NCBI GenBank assembly: GCA_905178155.1
Contig: CAJINV010000005.1
Span: 6,311,207 to 6,375,206 of the forward strand
DNA length: 64,000 nt
Direction: 5' to 3'
Origin: Amoebophrya sp. A120
Lineage: Eukaryota; Sar; Dinophyceae; Syndiniales; Amoebophryaceae
The translations under genes and the position numbers were made by a program. The notes beneath the pieces are model-generated. The model did no database searches and was not told the DNA's origin. It was given only the letters and a program-made list of their open reading frames with translations. Below, piece by piece: positions 19,162 to 31,800 of this stretch (position 1 is its first letter; each line of letters begins with the position of its first letter).

Positions 19162-22054
19162 CTATTTCGCCTTCGCGCCCTTTTTCATCACGCCCATTGC
19201 CATCGACTTCTTCTCGGTTTTGTGGACGGACATCTTCTCGCTCTTCGAGGACATAACGCGGGACTCACCGATTTCGTATTTGCGGTATTTCGGGTCGTCC
19301 AGATTGATTGCGCCCCAGCCCGCGGCCGGCTTCATCTTGGACTGCTTGACCACCTGGAATTTGTATTGCATGAAATGCATTCAAAAGCCAGCTTGGGAAA
19401 AAAAAAAATTCTCAAATTCATGCACAATATAAATACCCATTGCAGAACATCAACATTATACCTGCACTTCCTCGCGCTTGGACTTGGCGACTGGCGGCTC
19501 GGTCATGAGATCCTTAATCCTGACGCCCTTCTTCAAAAAAGTCGGATTCGCCGGGGTCCACACATCACATCTGGTTTGTTGGTGCAAGAAAATTGTCGTT
19601 TTCAGTTGTCATGCAGCACAAACAGAAACACAATGTCGTGCAGACAAACACATCATCGTCATACATTCAAATCAGGATTTATACCGCGTCAGCCCTCTCT
19701 CCTCAAAAAAGCCCTGCGTTTCCTTCTCTGATCCTTCGTATGATGAGGAAATAAAGTGTTGCACGACAAAATATTCATGCACATTTTTCTTGAGCTTGCT
19801 ATTCGACGAGATTGCCTAGCGTGGGGCAGACTGACTATGTAGCATGAGAAAACAACTCTTGTTCACTGCCTGTTTCTTGCAAATCAAATACCGCATGCCA
19901 AATTCTGAAGCAGCACGAAGTAGAAAAACAAGCGCTGATGTCGTCGTCGTGCAAGATTTATTTCCTTTCCATACAGCGTACATCATGTTCAGCTGCCCTC
20001 CCTTCGGGACCGGTGCAACGGTTTTGAACATCATGCTCGCATATTTCTCCTTTCGCTGCGATTTCGGGACGTTTTTCTTCTTGAACGGTTCCATGTGGAC
20101 GTAGGGGTTCGCAAAATTGATCGAGATTTTCTCGTGCGGCCCGGGGCACTGGGAAAACTGCAAGACAGATCCGGGGTGCTTCACCGGGTTGATGTTCCAG
20201 TTGTCATGCGTTTCAAAACCCCACTCGTCGTCTTGCTGTTTTTGTTTTAAGTATTTATTTTAACGCGTCAATGGCATTAAAAAGATCGAAATAGGAAGCC
20301 TAAAGAACATGCTAAATCCTAAAACCCTAACTACGTCAGGGTCAGCCGCGGAACCGGGCTACGGCTACATTAAAAACGCAGTTTCGCATGACAAACCGCA
20401 GAATCATTCATTGCAGAAAAAAAATCAACATTACCTCGCTCATCTCGTTTTCTGCCTGCACGTCACCCCACAAAGCCATAACGTAGTCCTTCGGCAAATC
20501 TCGGTTGCATACTAACTGTTTTCCTGTGATTGTTTCAATTTTTGGATTTTTTTTTCAATTTCAAACAATTTCATCATTATTCTGCATGACAAACGTCTAC
20601 ACTCACTCGATTTTCGCTATGGCTTCGGCATGAGGAAGAGAATCGAATGCATCAATCTGAATACAGCACCGAAGCACAAAATATACCGAATTTTGGGTGC
20701 GGGATGGCGGACAAGCTTGGATCTCCCTTATCGCAGCATTTTTTGCAGTAGGCCAAGTACTTGGCATGCCTCTTGTCCATGCAGGGTGTGTATCAAATGC
20801 AAATATGTCTGGGTCGGGAGATTGCGAGACTTGTCATGCTAGTCTGGCATGACTCTGTACTCTGTATTGCGTGGCCACCAAGAGGTCCTCTTGCCGGTCA
20901 TGCAAAAGCGCAGTTTCTCATGCGAAATACGCATCACAGAAGCACGAAAAAACTTGTCATGCTTGGCGGCGCATTACAGAGCACTTATTGTTCACGGATT
21001 TGCATCACAAGTTTCCAGACCCAGAGGACATATTTGCAATGCATAGTGTGCCATCCAGGTAGGTTCCGATGCACAGCCCCGACGCCCACGAGTTTTGCCC
21101 GGACTTGTACGGCTTCGCTAGAACCTTCTCCGAGTAAGCTTCCGGCATCTTGCTAGATTTTTTTCCTCCTAATGAAGTACTTCTAGCCCGTTTTTCTCTT
21201 TGTTGATCTCCTTTCTGACTAGAGGACGTTGTTTTCTTGTTTTTCCCACCTGAAGATGCTCTTGTGCTTGGACTATCTGCTACGCCCCCCGGGAGGGAAG
21301 CACTAGTTTCTTGGGAGCTTTTTCTTCTACTGCTCGGGGCTGTAGTACTAGCGCTAGAATACGATCTCTTAGAGGTAGGAGACGAGGAGGACTTTTTCCT
21401 TTTACCTTTACTTGAGCTAGGTGTGCTCCTACTTCTAGAAGCTTGTTTTTGTCTTGTAGCCGGGGAGTGGTTGTGCTTTTTTTTGAGGCCGTAGTCCGTA
21501 GTGGTTGTGCTTTTTTTTGAGGAGGTTTTCTTTATGCTAAAAAAACGTCTTTGTGACGTACACGACAAGAACGGGTGCAGCTCTACATCCACTGGGTAAC
21601 TATCGCTCAAAATAAAACATTGAAGTGACAATGAATGTTGTGAAGAAGAAGAACTCGTTAGGGAAGCAGATGGTAAAGGATTCGTAAAAAATACGGTATT
21701 GCTTCGTGTTTGTCTACTAGATAGCCGAATATCTTGGCCCGTATGGATACTATGCCACCTACTGAGACTACTACTAAAACTGCGGTAAAATAAATTCACT
21801 GCTGCTGAACAACCTCCTTCACTATGACTACTGTGAGGTGTTGACAACTCTGATGACTGTGGCAGTAGCATTCGTGACGGCGGTCCTCGATGTGCACCTC
21901 CTAAAATTAAACCGTGAAAACTTCTATCAACATGTGTGGCCGCAGGTGTTGCTCTGCTCGTGGTGACACGCTTACACACATGCAAGGAACTTCTTTGTCT
22001 ACTAGTACCGCTTTGGATAAAGCGCGAAAACGCGCTGGTGACACCAGCCAGCAT
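19162..22054 (-). CDS. conserved-looking Cys-containing protein of unknown function, about 7 exons, 5' end uncertain
   Basis: The last exons read clearly. The longest runs from 22054 to 21046 and encodes a Ser/Thr/Lys-rich low-complexity part ending in NSWASGLCIGTYLDG. After the family B introner it continues TPCMDKRHAKYLAYCKKCCDK, so a CxxCC cluster sits here. Further exons give NRDLPKDYVMALWGDVQ, then FETHDNWNINPVKHPGSV, then KKGVRIKDLMTEPP, and finally KPAAGWGAINLDDPKYRKYE with a Lys/Met-rich tail. Two downstream introns fit GT-AG (after VQAENEMSE and after KSKREEVQ). Three others only keep frame at short direct repeats: about 20657-20692, 20525-20590 and 19555-19970. The first ATG in frame is at 22054, but an exon may lie upstream. 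Family not recognised. Confidence 0.6.
20791..21045. mobile_element. introner, family B
   Basis: 255 bp. TIR core ATGTCTGGGTC/GACCCAGAGGACAT (right end slightly altered), perfect TSD GTGTG. Removal joins GTYLDGT to PCMDKRHAK in the 19162-22054 gene. Confidence 0.85.
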
Positions 22055-22888
22055 AGCTTTGGCAGTATCGGTTGCGGGGTAAATCCAACCACAAAAGTAG
22101 TTGTAGGCCGTCGAAGATCCAAGTTTGCTGTTAGTTTTATCTTAAAAACTCACTCACGCTCCTCTCAGGGGGGATGAAGTCTAGGCGAAATTGTCCAAAA
22201 TCCGGGGAGGCTCCTAGGGATGTGAAGTCCCTGCGGTCTTACTGATATTTTCAACACATTTTGCAACTTTTGTCGCACGAAGCACTGCTTCTTTCGAGCT
22301 GTTCTTTTCTTTTCGTTTCATCTGCGCGACTGACAACAAGAAGGCAGTGTTTTTCTGGTACGAAACTACATTTCGTTGCAAATCGGAACGAGCAATTGCA
22401 CAGACATGGACGAATCGGAACGAGCGAACTGCACGGAAACATCAAAAATGGACGAACTCGAACTACCAGGCACAAGATAGAAGGACGCTACGGCATTATA
22501 ATTTTTACTTACTGCTACAACTTCTTGCAACATCGCTCTATTGCGTTCTTAATACGATGAACAAAACTAAAAAGGATCATTATTTTAGCGCAAATGCTGC
22601 GCAGCTCCACCACGACGCACCGTGATAAAGCCCAGAAGGGGCCGTCGCACATGCTGAAAGTACTACTACTTCGGAATACATTCACATTCAGGACAACTGC
22701 GGTTCCTAATGGGACTAAAGTGTTGGACAACTCAACAGCACTAGCATGATCAACATGGATGCGCAAATAAAACGGCAAGTAATTCTTGATCGTCCGTCAT
22801 CAATCAGAGTCACACTTTAAATTCCTATCTGACAGCAGTCATGGACAACAAAGCCGCAGCCCCCACCTGCTGTAAAACTTTCTCGCCT
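22055..22888. other. between the 19162-22054 gene and the SNF2 helicase stop codon
   Basis: About 830 bp. It may contain a first exon of the gene ending at 19162 (an open minus-strand stretch around 22165-22240 is followed by GTGAGT and, 30 bp on, an AG). It should also hold the 3' untranslated region of the helicase gene. No gene is firmly supported. Confidence 0.3.
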
Positions 22889-25800
22889 CTAGTCGTCCTC
22901 CAACAGGCTTCTCAGCTTATGAACTGCAAAAGTATCGTACTAGTAGTAATTGCAACTCAGCATTACAAATGAAATTTGTCATGCTGTTTTGCCTTGGGGT
23001 GAAGATTTGTAATGCATGACTGCGATTACTACGAGTACGATACTGTTGCACAGGATACAGCTCCGCCATCGTCAATTTCAGTGCGTTCCCGTCATTACCC
23101 GCCCTATTCCCCCCGCCAATCACTCCCTGAATCAGTTGCCGCTTCTTTTCCTGCAGAGCCAGAATCCGTTCGTCGATGCTTTTCTTGATAACGAATTTTA
23201 CACAGTAAACCTCCTCAAGTTGCCCGATCCGGTGGATTATCAAATGCAAATATATCTGGGTCTGGAAGAGTTTGAGTTTGTCATGCTAGGTCTGATCGAC
23301 GCAAAAATCTGTATTGCATGTTGGCCAATTCGGTTTACGAGAAGACAACATTTCTCATGCAGAAAAGGCATTTTTGCGGAGCCTTCGCAATAAAACTTGT
23401 GATGCTACCACTCGCATTCCAGACGTAGTTCTGGGCCATGCAAAATATGCATGACAAATCTTGCATTCTTCAAGACCCAAACATATTTGCACTGGATATG
23501 GATTCTCTGAAACGCCTGCTCCTCCACTGCCGGATTCCACCACAAATCCAACAAGTACGCTCTTGTCGCCGACACAAGATTTAACCCCACTCCGCCGGCC
23601 TTCAGGCTGATCAACAACACCTTCCCCGGCGGGGGGCTCGAGCTCGCGGAATAACTTGGCGCTGCCTGGAGCCAATCCACGCAGTCTTGCCTTTGGTGGA
23701 TCGACAGAGAGCCGTCCAACGTGCGGACCTGGTTCGACGTCAGCTGTTTGGACCCCTCGGGGAGGAGGAAGTAGCTTTCCAAAAGCGACAGAAAACACGT
23801 CCACTGGGAAAAAACGAGAATTTTCCGGTTTTCAATTTGGACGTCGTGCTTGATTTTCTCCGCGAGCAGCTTCATCTTCGCACTCGGGTACTGGATCGCT
23901 TTGCGATGTTGCTGCAGCAACACGGAAGAGGTCGGTTTCCGTGCTGGGGCGGCGGGTTTGGAGGTAGCCTTGTAACTGCCGGTTGATGATGTACTAGTCG
24001 GGACGAGTCCTGCTGCCTTGTTTTTACTGCCCACTGTGGACGACGCTGCTTGCTTGTTCGCCGCATTATTTGCCGCATTCTGGCTGGTTTGCATCATGGA
24101 AAGTAAACTTAACTGTTTTGGAGCCGCTCCAGTCGAATTGTTTGTTTTATTCCTCGTCCTGCGTTGCTTTGCTGCAGCTTTTGGGAACTTGTTGGACGCG
24201 GTGGCTGCGGTTGGATTTGGCTGTATCATTTGATGCTCGTCGTCAGTCTTCTGGTTCGAAGTTTCTGGCATCACAATCTCCACCTTGCAAGCCACACATT
24301 TCACCGCGAGTAGCCCGCTGTCTTTTGCTTCTTCAACAAGCAAATGCAGACACTCCGCGCAGTAAACGTGTTGACAGGGCTGCACCACTTTCGGATCTTC
24401 CGCCATCTCGCCACACGAGGCACACACTTCGGAAATTTGGTTCCCTAGTTGTTCCTTGTCGTCTTGCTGTTCTATCGGCGCGTCCTGTATCAAAATAAAA
24501 AATCCCCCCACCCCATACTCAAACTAGAAATTTGTGATGCAGATTTGGGGTCACAAATCAGCTTTGTTATGCTAGAAGGGACAAGATGCGGACTGTAGCG
24601 CTGGTTGGCGTGGGAAAGCTTTGCGTCTTCAGCATGACATGGGGCAGCTGGAAGTGGGAAACAGGATGACAAATTGCCTGCAAACGAGGCCACAGCTGCG
24701 TCTCTTGGCCTTCTAGCATTACAAGTCGATTTGTGTACTCAAATACAGCATCACAGGTTTCGTTTTCGATATGGGGAGGGGGGATTTTTCCTTTTGATAT
24801 CCTGCATAGCAAGTTCTATCTCGCTGGAACACTCCGCACCGCTCATTTTGCTTGTCTCTGCTGCAGCTCCTTGTTCGCCGTGCGTCAAATAATACTTCAA
24901 AACTGGTTCCCACTCCCTTTCCTGCAACGCGAGACTGCAATGCGCCAAACACATGCGGAGTTTTAACACCAAAGCAAGGATGCTGGTGAAGTAACTGCCC
25001 TTATTCTGCTGCGGCTGGTTCGGTCCTTTATTTGCATCTTCCGTGTTATGCATTGCAAATATGCCTGGGTCTGGAGGACAGTGCAAACTTCTGATGCGCA
25101 TTTCGGAACACATAAAAATCTCTCATGCATAGGTAGCAAAAGTTGCTCACTTTCTGTCACCAAAGTGGGGCATTTGTCATGCGGCTTCGGCATTGCGGAA
25201 GCTTCTCGAAACCTGTGATGCTAGAGATTCCATGCCAGACCTTCTGCGTCATGCAAAAGCAGCATGACGCTTCCAGAGTCAGACAACATTTTTGCAGTTC
25301 ATACGTGTGCGTTTGCAGCAAGACGTCCATCTTCCGCTTCGAAGCTTGAAACAGCCGGTCGTAAACCTTATGGATTGCAAAAATGTCTGGGTCTGGAAGC
25401 TTTCCAGGTAGTTTGTCATGCATATTTTGCACGACTCAGGATGTCTGTAATGCATGATCTAGCATCACATATTTTTAGAGGCCGTCCTGATGCCTATCCC
25501 GCATGACAAATGCCCTCCCCGCGTAGCACAAACTGGGCTCCTCTTGCTGGTCATGCAATACAGATTTTTTTAGCATCCAAAGTTAGCATGAGAAGTTGCA
25601 ACCTTCCAGACCCAGACATTTTTGCAATCCATAAACCTTCCGCTCCGCGTATTCTAACTCGGCGTAGAGGACCACTTCGTGCCTCTTTGGAAGAGTGATG
25701 AGGTTTCTGTACACGATTTCGTGCGTTTTTACATTTCCTGCTTGTGCACCAGAAGATTTACTTTCTCCGGCCGCGACGTTTTTGACAGGAACTTTCTGCG

Positions 25801-28800
25801 CCGACTTGGTTTCTTTCGTCCGGCGGAGCACTATGGGTTTGCAGATCATTTTGATCAGCTCCAGAACCCTCTTCACCTGCTCACTGTTCTGGTTTTCAAC
25901 CGTCCCCGTGCTCTGCCACGAGGACTCGGCCGCGGCGACCGCTGAAGTACTGCTGTTCGCACTTGATGTTCTGCCAAACAATGGGTCGGAGACCAATTTC
26001 CGCCAGACGTGTTGCACGCAGAACGGCTCCAGCTCCAGAAAACGGAGCTGCGGGTACAATTCCTCCACGGAATTTTGCATCGGCGTACCGGACACGCACC
26101 ACTTGTAATCAGCTTTCAACAGTGCGATCTTCTTCGATAATTTGGTGTGTTTTCCCTTGATGCACTGTGCTTCATCGAGGATGATGCGGCGGAAAGTCGA
26201 AGTAGTGGAAGCTACTAGTGCATTTGTGCTGTTGTTTGTCGTGTTAGAACCCCCAGCTCCCTGCTGGACGACGAGGTTGTGTTGCGGGAGACTATGCTGT
26301 TGAAACAGCGGGCTGGTCCTGACATCTTCAACATTCACGACGCCGTAGGTCGTGAAAACAATGTCGTAATTGGAAAAATGCTGGCCTTTGCGGTCTGACC
26401 CGTAGTATTCCAGGTACCTGATCTTGTTAGTAGTTGCTGTCCCGGTCGTGCCCTTGGTGTTCGTGGAGGGTTTACTGCTGCTGTCGCTGTATCGCAAGAA
26501 AAAACTGTTTACAGTAGTTCTAAATTCACATTTTCTGCAAGAACTGCAGCAACACAAACTTCCTCTGCATCTTCAAAGGCGGGAAGATGATAGATATAAA
26601 CTTGCAATGCATAGATTATCAGGGAAAGCGCGTAAATATGCTTGCAAGCACTCTCGGCATGACTGAGGGTGTCTGTTGTCTTGCTCGTCCTGCAACAGCA
26701 CCATGCGATGTCCCTGTAAACTAGGAGTTTTTTCTTGGGATATGTTGTGCAAAAACCTGTCCATTTCCCGAATCCACTGGCCCATCAGCGAAAGAGGCGT
26801 GACCACCAAAGTCGGCCCGAGCTTGGGTCTGCTATTGCTTAACTGCATCAGGGTATTTGTCATGCGGGTTGCGGCATCATTTTCATGCTGCTGCATTTTA
26901 TTTCCGATTCGCTGCTTCGCCTGCCAAAGTCTTTGGTCAAAATCCGTGGCGAGAAGTCCGAGCATCTGGTATCCTATGTAAAAGCGTCCCGACGCCGTAG
27001 TTGTCATGCACATTTGCATGGTTAAAATGTTTCTCATGCGGAGCCCTATCAGAAGCGTTTTCTGTTCGTGTTCTGGTATTTGTGATGCCTGAATCGGCAT
27101 GATCTGCTAGGTCTGTGATGCTGCTGGATCTAGCTACATAGGATTACTACACTACGAGGCCAAACTTGTCATGCGCAACAGCCAAAGCTGGTTGATTTGT
27201 CTAGCAGAATTCCCATCTTGAGTATGGGGTCGTGGGGACGTTTTTACGTAGGATATCTGGATCGTTTTTCCCAACCCCATCTCATCCGCCAGGATCCCGC
27301 CCCGACAGTATGAATTGCAAAAGCACCGTACTAGTAGAAATCGCATTACAAATTTGGTCAGCATGACAAATGGAATTTGACATGCTGTTTTACCTTGGGA
27401 TGGAGATTTGTAGTGCATGGCTGCGATTACTACGAGTACGATACTTTTGCAGTGCATAGACAGCTGGTTTCGTTGATATCGGGAAAAGTGACGCGCAGCT
27501 CCCCCGTGCCAGGCTGAAAATACAGGCGGTCGAAAGTTGTATTCTGTTGGCTGGTAGTTGCGGATGAACTTACAACTGTGGTACTTCCTGCCGCTGCGGT
27601 ACCAGTAGCAGACGTCGTCCCTTGTTCTACTCTCGTCGCAGACTGATTACCACTAGTAGTCCCGACCCTCAACTTACTGGCACCATGGTACACATTAACC
27701 GCAGCAGAAACTGCAGCAGCTCCTCCGGCAACTACTGCAGTTGTACTTTTATCTGGAATAACCGCATGCGGCGCGTTTTGCTTCAGGTACTGATTTAGCG
27801 TGAAATTATACTGGTGCTTGATAATCCGGTACTCCGACCAGAGGGGATTCAAAACCGGCTTGCTTGTAGTTGTACTGCTACTGCTGCTGCTCGTCGCGAG
27901 GCGGACGTCTTCTTCTGCATTTTCTTCGGGCTTAGGATCCTTTACATCGTCCTCGTGCACTAGTGGTGCTTCTTCCAGTACCTGCTCCACCTGGTTCTCT
28001 TTCGCTTGGCTTCCATCAGCGTCGACCCCTGCGGTGTTCAGAGCTGCCAGAACCGGGTGATGATCTACCATTTCTTCCCCAGTCGTAGTTCCATGTACGG
28101 CAGCAGCCGCAGCAGCAGAAAATCCCTCCTCCAGCGCTTCTACTTTGTTGGAAGATGATGTCACAGGAACAACCGCGGCCGTCGGTTCGTCGGCAACGGC
28201 CTCCTCCTCCGAGTCCGAAATCAAATCAATCACGACTTCGGGCTGCTTGATGTTCTTGCTCTGGGTAGAAGTTGTTTGCTGTTTCTTGTTGCCGTCTAGT
28301 ACTTTCGACAGAGCTGATGTCGCTGTTGTTTTTTCTCCTGATCGTGCTGTTGTAGTTCTTTTTTTGCTACCACTCGTTGATGATGTTCCAGCAGCGGCGC
28401 CGCCCACGCTTGTTCTTTTCCTCTTCCTGCCGTCCTCTTTCGGCGACGTGATCCTAGTTGCAAATTCGGAAAGGTCTCTACTATTCGCTGCACTCGGAGC
28501 TGCTCCTCCGCCTGGGCGGCCACGACTAGGCTGCGCAGCTGCACTCGCTGTGTCCAGTTGCAGTGGCACTTCTCTGGTGAAAATGACAGCATTCATTTTC
28601 CTCGGGTTTTTTCCTCCATCTTCCCCTCCAAAGTTTTCACACATCCCTTTCCACTTGTTCCCGATGTTCCCGCACTATTACAGTGAAAAACGCGCCCCAC
28701 CACCCCTGAAATCGCAAAAATTTGTGATGCGAAGTTTCCAAATGAAAACTTTTTGTCATGCATGAAAGGAGTATGAATCTTTCTGATGCAGAGTCTAGGC

Positions 28801-31800
28801 GTGTATCGCATCGCTTCCATGACAAGCGCCGCACTTGCTGGGGTCTTTTGCAATACAAATTTTTGCTATTCACGATTGGAAACCTGTGATGCTGATACAT
28901 GCAAGAGGGCGAACGTTTCATTTGGAAAGGTTTGCAATACAAATGCTCCCAAGTTCGGGGGTGGGGGCATTTTTCACTGTAGTACGCAGATTTCCGGATT
29001 TTCCCTCGCGAACAGGAACGCGATGCCCTGCTTTTGGTAATTCTGCAAGGTTTATCAACTGCAAAAGTGTCTGGGTCTGGAAGAGTGCCAGACTTGTCAT
29101 GCAGGTTTTCCATGACCTATGAGGTCTGGCATGTAGCACATAGCATGACAGATTCTATGAGAGTTCTATCATGCCTATTCTGCATGACAAGCTGCCTCTG
29201 TCTCGATTAGGTCAAAAGTGGACAGCTTTTGGTTATCATGCAACACAGATTTATACATGATTCAGATTTAGCATCACAAGTTGCTTTGTTCCAGACCCAG
29301 ACATTTTTGCATTGGATAAGGTTCTCAAGTTCGGGAATTTTTCCAAATCCGGCACATAGTAGGGTAAGTCGTGCTTTTCCAAAAAATGCGAGTCCTGGTT
29401 CAGCACATCTTCCGCGGGGCGACCACTTCTCGACGGTGCTGAAGGTTGTAAGGCTTGTCCTGCGATATTTGAAGATATCGGCTTCAAAGTTTGATGGTCG
29501 TGGTCTCCTGAAGTTGTAGATGACGCGGCTTCGAGCACAGAAGCTAGCGCGCTCCGCTCCCGCTGTTCCAGCTCGTTTCTTTCATCTGCGCTATCGTCTG
29601 AAGAAGAGATCTCAGCCTGCTGGTGCTGGTCAACATCTCTGTTCCTTGCAGCTATCTGTAGTTCCTGATCTGTCGCACTACTAGAGGCCGCAGGTCCTGA
29701 ACGATCTCCTTTTTTTCTCCTCTTTTTCAGTGGCGGGGCGGCCGCAAGGTTGACGGCTTGAGCAGTAGTTGATCCGACGTTTTTCATCAAGAGCTTCTTT
29801 TGCTCCTCCTCTTCTTCCATTTTCTTGTTGCTCAACACTCTTTCCTATCAAGTGCAAAAATGTCTGGGTCTGGAAGAGTCGGGACTTGTCATGCACATTT
29901 TGCATGACCCGTGAGGTCTGTGATGCTGGTGCTAGCATCACAGATTTTTTGAGAGCTTCTTGACGCTGATTACGCATGAGAAATGCCCTCTCCGCGTGCC
30001 AAGAACTGACTCCTCTTGCTGCTCATGCAACACAGATATTTTTAGAATCCGCAGACAGCATTACACGTTCCACTCTTCCAGACCCAGACATTTTTGCAAT
30101 CCATATTTCCTCCATTGTCTGTCCGCGGCTCAACAGCTCCAGTTTTCCCGAAACGCTATCCAACAGTTTCTGAAAGCACAGCTTGGTAACATCCTATCAA
30201 ATGCAAATATGTCTGGGTCTGGAAACTTGTAATGCTGAGGGACTTAGAATGTGGAGGCCACAAATGATGGCTCAGCATGACAAGTTTCTGAGCTTCTAAG
30301 TCTTGCCTATTCTGCATGACAAACTGCGTTTTTGCATCACAGAAAAATAGGGACTTTGGGTAACGCGCATGACAGACTTAGGAAACTTGCTAGCCTAGCA
30401 TGACAAACCTTGCACTTTTCCAGACCCAAACATCTGTGCAATCCATACCTCCTGCCGCTCCACAATGGAATTTTGCCGGTCTTGATCAGCTTGGTGCACC
30501 ATCTGTGCAGAATTTCCTTTAATACCCACAGCCGTGGTGCCCGGATGTTGTTGTAGTAGAGCACCCGCACGACTAGCATTACCGATCGCACTTTGCGCCG
30601 CGCCACTCAAAGCTTTTTCCGTCAACACGATGAGCAGCACGACGGGAATGGACCCACCCACCTTCACGTCCTGCCCCACGCCGAAGGTATGGAGAGAAAA
30701 AAGTCTTTCGAAGTCAGTAAGCTGCACACTTGACATTACAAATTTTCTCAGCATCACAACTTCTCCTTGTATTGCAGAAACACTAGGGAAATCCCTTATG
30801 AAGTGTGGCAGTGATGCATTTTTACGCATGGCAGACAATTGTGTATTGCAAAAAGTCCCATGAGTGATCGTGGCGAGCTTTTTTCTTTTGATAGGAGGGG
30901 TCCAGGTAGCAGTGCTTCACCTCCACGAGCTCCCACAAGACCAAGGGCAGGTATGTATTGCAAATATGTCTGGGTCTGGAAAGTTGTGATGCATGTCAGT
31001 GAATAGCAAGCGCACTGTAATGCAACTCCAAGCATGACAGATTTTTTCGTGGCTCTGTGTTGCGTATTCCGCATGATAAACAGCGTTTTTGAATGACAGA
31101 CAATAGGAGCTCTTCCTGGCCACGCAATACAGAGCTCACAGTCATGCCAAACTAGCATGACGAATCTCGCAATCTTCCAGACATCCAGAGATATTTGCAG
31201 TCCATAGCAAGAGGCATTTCGCGATACTGCCCGGAAAACTGGCAATGTCGCCGTCGATACCGTTTATGTATCAACTGCAGAAGTATCATACTAGCATAAA
31301 TTGCATGACAAATCTCCTCAGCATGAGAAATGAAATTTGTAATGCGGATTTACCTTAAGAAAAGGATTTGTAATGCAAGACTTGCATTTATACGAGTACG
31401 ATACTTTTGCACAGGATATTATGGAAATTTTCACGGTGGCGTAGTCGTACAGCCACTTGATGGGTACCTTGTGCATATCACACGAAAAAAGTGTTACAGT
31501 TACACATTTGTTGTCAATTCAGCAACACAAATTTCTCTGGAACAAGAGAGAGAAAACTTGCGTTGCAGAAATCCCACGGGAAAACACTTATGAAACAACG
31601 CTCCTATGCATATCCGGCATGACAGAGCTTGTCTGTCTTGCTATGCCTGCATAGACTATGTGTGTAACTGTAACACTTTTTCTTGCGATAGTGCAGGCTG
31701 TAGTGGTACTCTCGCTGGTACTTCTGCAACTCCTTTTTGTTGTTGATCCCTGTTAAGGAGAACTCTAATATGCAGTGCAAAAGTATCGTACTCGTATAAA

